Shown here: positions 56,949 through 64,000 of the stretch, one piece after another
Position numbering within the stretch: the first letter of the stretch is position 1
Layout of the letters: each line of letters begins with the position of its first letter
NCBI GenBank assembly: GCA_039720395.1
Contig: CM077834.1
Span: 5,910,607 to 5,974,606, forward strand
Origin: Liquidambar formosana
Lineage: Eukaryota > Streptophyta > Magnoliopsida > Saxifragales > Altingiaceae
DNA: 64,000 nt
Reading direction: 5' to 3'
Program-made: the position numbers and the translations under genes
The notes under the pieces: model-generated
Told to the model about the DNA's origin: nothing
What the model saw: the letters and a program-made list of their open reading frames with translations, nothing else
The model's database searches: none

Positions 56949-58597
56949 GGAACTGTTGATACTGTTATTAAGAAGGCAAAAGTGTTTTTCTCAAGCAATT
57001 TTTTACTATATGAGAGTATGAGACCATACGGAAAGGAAAAGAGCCTACTTATTGTATGCCCGTGAAAGATTGTAGTTGGTGGGTTCGGTGAGAATTAATG
57101 GAATTGGCGTTTTATACTCCACAAAGGCTGAGTTGCATTGTAAATTGGAGTTTCACTTTGGAACTTGACAAACGGAGAAGAAGCGTTTTTATTGATTCTC
57201 GAAAACAGTTTGGTGTTTTTTGGTTTTAGAGACTTCCTCCGAAAAATCATTTCCAACTAACCATAGTGGGCCCAGGAAATCAAGTCTCTGTAGCACCCAA
57301 CGATCAAATTTCATGCATCTTCTCGATCATCAGTTAGTGTTCGGAATTTTTTATCTTTTGTTTTTTATATTTTTTTTATATTTTATATTTTTTTCTTTCT
57401 CGGCGGCATACTAAATGTCTAACCGGTAAACAAATCAAAATTAGGATGTTTATTACCAAGCACCACACGATCCACACGGAGCCACCAAATTTGGAAAATG
57501 TTGGTATGCTCATTGAAATACTCATCAATCACTCTCTTAACCATTTGATCTCCATCAAATCTATGGGTGGGACAAAAATGTTAGAGAATAGAAGAACTTG
57601 GGTGGGAAGTGGGAACCACTGTTTTGAAAAAAATAAAATAATGAAAACAATAGAGAGAGGATGATTCCAAGAGGGATCGCTGCTTAAAACAAAGATTAAT
57701 GAGTGTATGAGAATTTTCAAATCAATATATTACTCTTTTTATATAATTTACCCAAAATTGATTAAAAATTTCCTTTCTAAAAACCCCTTGTACATGAAAA
57801 TAGAGGGGTATCATGAAAATAGGATCATAATAGAAAGGGATTTTCTATAATTTACCCTAAATTTATTACAAGTTTCTTTTATAAAAATGGTTAGTGCACC
57901 AAATTTGTCAACTCACAAGGGGTTGGGATCCATCCTGTCCCAAATTTGGTTTGCCTATCATTTTTTGCGTCGTGAACCAAATTGATCCTAAGATTCTAGG
58001 AACGAATTGAACTGAATTGGTTAATTTCACCAAGTTGTGATAATTATACCAAGCTGTCAGAAGAAAATCGGACAGGGCTGGCAAGGAATCTGCGTAATTG
58101 TGCTTAGATGGCTTATCATATATATGAGCATCTCTAATAGGTCTTGATACATTTGCAAAGCTTGATCAACACTGATGATGATATGCTAGCAAATCGAAGA
58201 GATGCTCAATGTCACGGATGTAGAATGTTCATGCAAATCACGAGATGGCACGTCACAAACTTGAAATACAACAATGGCGACACATATTTGCCAGCCCCAT
58301 CGAGCACCTGATCATTATACTGTATATATTTACATTGGGAAGGAGCTGTAAACAATTCTGCAAAATCAGTCACATTCTCATATTATCAACCAAAAAGAGA
58401 AGAAATATTCCATTAACTTTATCAAAAAGGAAGGGTACTGAGTCAATACATTGAAACCTTTAACAATAGAAGCTGAAAAACTAGAGCTAATTTCAGCCTA
58501 GACGCATTGCCAAATAGAAAGTAGTTGTAGCATTCATCAACTTAATTGTCACAACCTCGCACCCCAACAGCAAAAAGCGATTCAAATGTGCGATAAA
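56949..58597. other. Spacer between copies I and J
   Basis: Positions 57080-57340 resemble the 5' flanks of C, G and J ('gattctcgaaaacagtttgg', 'ttccaactaac'), so this is the likely promoter region of copy I. The remainder is AT-rich with a T-rich tract at 57345-57400. No gene. Confidence 0.5.
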
Positions 58598-60177
58598 TCA
58601 ATAAAAAGAAATTGCAACTTCACATGTTCTTGAGACCATTGGTAACTTTGAAAATTTCTTGCTAACCTTATTATGAGACCTCCGATCCGTACGTATTTTC
58701 ATCTTTTCCAAAACACTGGCATTGTTCGGGAAATACTCTGCTATTTTCATCTCATCATTGAGCCCTTTAAAATTTTCAATTTCAATGGTCTTGAGGTGGA
58801 ATATCAGACAAGAAGGGACATGTTGAGGCGGATCCCACTGGCATTTGTTTTTATATTCATTCAGCAGAAGTCCCTAGCCAAAAGAAAAAACATAGTGAGT
58901 CAAAATGGCTAGTTCAGTAATGTAAATTCTGATTTCATCTGAACTCACCTCATGGAAAACAAGAGTTTCTAGAAGAGGCGATCTTTCAAGCAAGTCTGGC
59001 AACATTTTCCATCCAACATAATCGTGAAAACCAAGCTCCAAACAGGTCAAATTAGAAAATGTAGGCAGCTCAAGCCTATCAAATGACAACCCAATAGCCT
59101 GCAAACAAGATGGAAACTCAACTCAAATTCTAATTAATTAGTAATGTAAACCAAAAAGGAAAAAATCTGATTGAGTAGTTACAAGAGAATGAAATTGCTG
59201 GGATAGCCAACCTCCATAAAATCACCAGAAAAATGTAGGAACTGAACTTCAGAGGTTGCCCTAATAATTGCAGTTATAGATTCACCATGTTTATGGTTGA
59301 CATCTTTCTTTCCTTGAACGTCAAATCCAACATCAATATGAGCTATAGCTAGAGATTCCAAATTGTTCGCCGAAAATACTTCTGGTACTATGTCATTGTA
59401 CTTGAGATATACAAGATTTGGTGCATACAACACCAGATTTTGGGCATTCAACATAAAACCACCTTCATTCTCCGCAAGGCAATCTATAGTCAAACCCTTG
59501 AGTGAAGGAGCAAAAATGTTAAAAATACATCTATTAACACAACTACATCCAAATATAACCAACTCTTCAAGCACAGGGCAGCCAGAAGTAAGCCTCTGAA
59601 TCGAGTCGTCTTCATGAAATTCAAGATCATCAAGTTGAATAACCTTGAGATTGGGTAACCAGACCTTAAGAGGAACCTTCAGAACAAATTTATAAGCACC
59701 TAATTTTAAAACAACCAACGTCATGCAAGTAAAAAGATTGTGAGGCAGCTTCTCGAACTCTTTCATGGAGACATAAAGATCAAGCTCTCGTACATTTCGC
59801 CGCAGTGCAGCGCAAATCCATGCATTAACGCGTGAACTATCAACATCTTTACCACACTTGAGACGAAACCTATCTACATGGGTTATATCACGTAGAATAA
59901 ACATTCTATCAACGAAGTTCATAAAAGTAGTAATTTCATTCTCTTCTTGAGGATGTAACAGTAATGAATCATCAAAGTCCAGACTAGGGATTGAAGCAAA
60001 AAGGTACCTCCACCTGCTTGATAAAATGCTGGTTCCCACTGCATATTTTGTGGGAAGAAATGAAAGGATGTGACAGAGAACTGAGTCCGGAAAACTACTG
60101 ATCCTATCAAGGCTTTCTTCTGTTTTCACTGATTCTTCCACTTTTAGAAGCTTGTGGGGCATTGACGTTGAATCCAT
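58598..60177 (-). CDS. F-box/LRR/FBD protein, copy J (intact)
   Basis: Exons: 60177-59212, 59098-58949 and 58873-58598; 463 aa, GT/AG borders. The start MDSTSMPHKLLKVEE is shared with K. The F-box is SSFPDSVLCHILSFLPTKYA. LRRs follow (VRELDLYVSM, LPNLKVIQLDD, CPVLEELVIFGC). Exon 2 continues AIGLSFDRLELP. The exon 3 frame starts GLLLNEYKNKCQWDPP and carries the FBD domain (CLIFHLKTIEIENFKG), ending at CEVAISFY with a stop at 58598-58600, two codons past the usual end. No lesions seen, so probably functional. Expected role as in copy G. Confidence 0.9.
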
Positions 60178-60955
60178 AAAATTGGTGATACCCTGCTTAA
60201 GAAAATAAAATTGTTTTTCTAAAGCAATTTTTTTTTTTTTTTTTTAAGATGCTACAGAAGGGGGTTAAAAAAAACCTCAGTGATATGCCCATGGAATCTT
60301 GAAGTTGATGGGTTGGGTGAGGATGGAGTTGGGATTTTTAAACTTCAGAAAGGTTGGGGATCAGTTGCTTTGTAAATGGGTGTTCCCACTTCCCACTTTG
60401 GAAATTAGCAACAGACGCAGCATTTTGTTGATTCCCGAAAACAGTCGGGGGTTTTTTGGTATTAGAGATTTTCTCGGGAAAATTCAATTCCAACAAACTG
60501 GCCATAATAGCACCACGGCTCAATAAAGGTGTTAATTTTTTACCTTCGAACAAACACAAATTGAGGTACGCAGTTACGAAGCGCCACAGTACGGAGCCAA
60601 CCCATATAATTACATACCATATCATCAAAATCAGATTTCTTTTCCATCCATTCCATTCTAACTAAACAAACATGACCTAAGAATGTTTGCACTTTGCAGA
60701 ACTCACTCTGCTTGATGGTTGCCCCAAGAGCCACAAATACATTTCACCCTCTTTGATTTCTAGACACCAACGTATGAATTTCACCATTCCACTTGACATA
60801 AGTTGAATCAACCTCTCTAGTAAAGACTCTTTATTTTTATTTTTTTCTTGGTGTGTGTGGATAAGTTCTATAGTTGTAGTCTATTGTATAATAAATAGCA
60901 TCCAAACACACAAAGGAACGCAAATACATCACCAGTAAACCTAACTGTTAACACG
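60178..60955. other. 5' flank of copy J and spacer
   Basis: A poly-T run of about 23 at 60224-60246 is followed by sequence similar to other family 5' flanks (60300-60500). No gene. Confidence 0.45.
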
Positions 60956-61127
60956 CAAGGATAACATAGATGGTAAAGGATTGCAACTCAAGAACCGTAC
61001 TTTAAGTCTCCGCTCCCTTACGATTAAATGGATGGACTTGCAAGTGGTTTATGCATCACAAGGGATTAGTTTAAACCCAATGATTTGAGATACCCCTCGT
61101 TTGGGGAAAAAAAAAAAAAAAAACCCA
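60956..61127 (+). mobile_element. Probable SINE with poly-A tail
   Basis: About 150 bp end in an A-run (61110-61126). They are flanked by near-repeats aaacctaactgtta and aaacccaaactgtta. A weak A-box-like word (tagatggtaaagg) and B-box-like word (ctttaagtctc) are present. Assigned mainly on the tail and flanking repeats. Confidence 0.5.
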
Positions 61128-61357
61128 AACTGTTATAAAGGAACACTTGAACTGAGTTAATACATACCTTCACTTACAGCTGTACAAATTGAATAATAGA
61201 GGCTAAGCTACCAACTAAACTCATTGACAAAAGGAGAGCTCTTGGAGCATATATTGTCTTAACTATCAAAGATTGTGGACAGCATAGTTGCCCCCCATTG
61301 GAATATATATGCTGAAGATTCAGGACATTAAAACCAGACAAATCAACAATCGCTAAT

Positions 61358-62907
61358 TCAATTTAAAGAAAATGTAACTTCACAAGCCATTGAGCCCCTT
61401 GGGAACTTCAAGACCTTCATTCGAGTTACCTGGTCGCTATGTATTTTCATCTTTTCCAAAACAATTGCAACTTGAGAAAATACTTTACTATACCCAACTC
61501 ATTATTGTCCCCTCTACATGTCTTAATTTTAATGGTCTTCAGGTGATAGGAAAAACAAGAAGGGACAAAACGAGGCGGATACCATCGGCAATTGTTTTTA
61601 TTTGCATTCTGCAGAAGTCCCTAAACAAAGAAAAAAAATACTATGGGTCATAACAGCTAGTTATGTACGTACTGTTTGGATGAAAATTTTAATTTCATCT
61701 AAACTCACCTCATAAAAAACAAGGGTTCCTAGATGAGGCCAGCTTTCAAGTAAGTGTGACAGCATTCGCCGTCCAGCATGCTCTTGAAAACTAAGCGCCA
61801 AACAACCAAGCTCCAAACGGGTCACTTTATGAAATGTAGGCAGCCCAAACCCATAATAAGGTAAGCCAATTGCCTGCATACAAGGTGAAAATTATAGGTA
61901 CTCAAATTCTATACAGTAATAATAATAGACTGCGGAGAAAGCTAACCACCATAAAATCAGCAGACAAATGTAGGAACTGAGCATCATAGATTGATTCAAG
62001 AATTCCACTTATAGATTTCCAGAGGTGGTTGCTATCTTCCAATTGTTGATTGCCAAATCCAATATCGATATGAGCTTTCACTAGAGATTGTGCATTCTTC
62101 ATAAAAAAACCCTTCTGGCACAAAGTCAATGTATTTGAGTTATACAAGATTTGGGACATTCAACACAATCTCATACTTGCAAAATTCAGAACTATATTCA
62201 ATCCCCGACAAGCAATCTATAGTCAAACTCTTTAGTGCTGTAGCAGAAATGTTAAAAATACGTATATTATTCCATCCACATCCTCGTATTACCAAATCTT
62301 CAAGCACAGGGCAGCTAGAAATGAGCCTCTGAATTGAGTCATCATCAAAGAATTCAATTATATCAAGAAGAATAATCTTGAGATTCGGTAAGCAAACTAT
62401 AGTAGGAACATTCAGAACAAATTTAGCACCTAGTTTTAAATCTGTCAGTGTTCCGCAAGTAAAAAGATTGCAAGGCAGCATATTGAACCCTTTCATCGAG
62501 ATACAAAGACCAAGCTCTCAAACATTACTTTGCAGTGCAGCGCAAATCCATGCATTAACACGTGAAGCATCAACATTTTGTCCACATTTGAGACGACATC
62601 TATCTACATACTTCATATCACGTAGAATCAACACTCTCTCCACAAAATTCATAAAAGTACTCGCTTTAGCAACCTTCTGGCGACATACACCTAAGGAATC
62701 ATCAAAGTCTAGACTAGGGATTGAAACAAAAAGGTACTTCCACCTGGTTGATAAAATGCTGGTTCCCACTGCATATTTTGTGGGAAGAAATGATAGGATG
62801 TGACAAAGAACTGCATCTGGTAAACTACTGATGCTGTCAACAGTTTCTGCAGTTTTTACTGCTTCATCTACCTTTAGAACCTTGGGGCTCATTGAGGTTG
62901 AATCCAT
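61358..62907 (-). pseudogene. F-box/LRR/FBD gene copy K, several lesions
   Basis: Exons: 62907-61947, 61873-61709 and 61620-61358. The start is MDSTSMSPKVLKVDE, and the F-box is SSLPDAVLCHILSFLPTKYA, followed by LRRs. Lesions on the minus strand are four. NVREL has become NV-stop-EL through CGA to TGA at 62520-62518. A stop (TAA) occurs in the 'PNLVYLKY' motif near 62140. An extra T in a T-run near 62106 shifts the frame. In exon 3 'FLKNA' is lost through a small deletion near 61490, giving FLKLQLFWKR-stop. Exon 2 is longer (165 bp). Clearly a pseudogene, closest to J. Confidence 0.9.
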
Positions 62908-64000
62908 GAAATTGCTGCCACTCTTCTAAAGAAAATAAAAGAGTTTCTCCAAAGAAAATTTTAATGAGATGAAACAGAACAGGAAAGAAACTATGGATAT
63001 GTCTATGATCTTTGAAGTTGGTGGGGTTCTATGAGGATGAAGTTGAGGATAAGTTGGTTCGAAAATGGAGTTACACATGGGAAATTGACAACAGAAAGTA
63101 GAGTTTTGTTGATTTTTCAGAAACAATTTGGTGTAATTGGAATTGAGACTTCCTCTGAAAATCCAATTCCACCCATCTACCAAATGTCCGTAGCAGCCCA
63201 CTTCAGAATCTTCAATTTAGAAGCATCTGAAAGCATGAAACATCTAATTATGGGTTCCAACGATCAACATATGGAAAATTACATCATTTTAGATTATTCC
63301 AGCAGCCCACTTCAAAACCTTCATTTTAAAGGTGACTGAAAACAGAGAACAATATCATCCTCTTCTTCAAATAAAACGAAGAGACATTATATAATTTAAT
63401 GGTGACCAGAGGGGAACACTGCTGTGTTGCATTGTCGTTTTTTTTTTTTTTTTTTTGTATTTTTCCAGAAAATATACAAAAATTCTAGTAAAACTAAACC
63501 ATTAAAAACCAAAATGTTTGCATTGATTTTGGAACATTATTAGGAATTGTTTGGTTAGCGATTTCAAAAGTTTCTTGTTTTAAGATGCAAAATGAACACA
63601 ACTTTTGCCTTTTCAAAAAAAAAAAAAGTACTTCAGAAATGCTAGCCAAACCGTGACTAAACCTGAAAAAGGAATTTTGAAAGAGAAATCAACAAGACAA
63701 AATCATCATCATCATCATCATAATGTAAAAACAGCTGAAATCCAAAAGAAGTCTTTTGGATACACATTATTTTATTTTCCATTGGTTTTTCTCAGCAACC
63801 AAACAGAGGGTAACACTACATAACTTTCTAGAAAGGAAAGAGAAAGCCATGGTAAAGAAACGAACCTGCTATGAAAGGCTAGGAACTGGTGGCAGATGGT
63901 GTTGACGGATGTGGATGCAACACCAAAATCTCTTACGCCCACAGGTTTAGGGTTAAGGTTTTAATCTGAGAACTGCCATCCCCAAATCCCATAGATTTCT
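62908..64000. other. 5' flank of copy K to window end
   Basis: Non-coding. Positions 63000-63200 resemble other family promoters. Positions 63330-63420 and 63793-63970 match the distal upstream blocks of copies B, F and H. It includes an (ATC)n run (63704-63722) and poly-T at 63438-63457. The window ends inside this flank. Confidence 0.5.

Overview
This window is nuclear DNA from a eudicot plant. It is AT-rich and intron-containing, and full of MITEs, Helitrons, SINEs and a LINE relic. It carries a tandem array of F-box/LRR/FBD genes and one wall-associated receptor-kinase gene. I cannot name the species from sequence alone.

The array. At least twelve F-box/LRR/FBD loci or relics occur, all on the minus strand except one. 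The shared plan is a long exon 1 (F-box plus LRRs), an exon 2 of 144-165 bp, and an exon 3 of about 270-310 bp encoding the FBD domain. Three copies have a complete conventional reading frame: G (46580-48136, 465 aa), I (55321-56948, 476 aa) and J (58598-60177, 463 aa). Copy A (6274-8030) is open only if spliced to a new first exon. That exon looks like the N-terminal exon of translation elongation factor 2, giving a predicted 480-aa chimera. Copies B, C, E, F, H and K carry frameshifts or nonsense codons. The loci at 2.3-2.6 kb, 20.4-21.0 kb and 45.7-45.9 kb are deletion relics. F and H share a triplicated LRR module of about 225 bp.

Layout. 0-5.8 kb: a relic with its duplicated flank, two MITEs and a 1.76-kb MULE-like element. 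5.8-9.3 kb: copy A with its captured exon. 9.3-15 kb: MITEs, SINEs, copy B and microsatellites. 15.4-21.0 kb: copy C, an RNase H-bearing LINE relic and an F-box relic. 21.4-27.7 kb: a duplicated receptor-kinase 3' flank, the plus-strand copy E and low-complexity DNA. 27.7-31.1 kb: the WAK-like kinase (712 aa). 31.4-40.2 kb: no gene; a Helitron, tandem repeats, a 1.2-kb palindrome and several MITEs. 40.2-54.4 kb: copies F, G and H. 54.4-64 kb: copies I, J and K.

The 15.4-21.0 kb block (C plus relic) and the 44.9-50.4 kb block (G plus the 3' part of H) are duplicates about 30.5 kb apart. They allow filled/empty-site comparisons, such as a LINE present beside C and absent beside G. FBD-type F-box proteins are generally thought to be substrate receptors of SCF ubiquitin ligases, and WAK-like kinases to be wall or pathogen-signal receptors. 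The window therefore looks like a rapidly evolving recognition-type cluster rather than a pathway.
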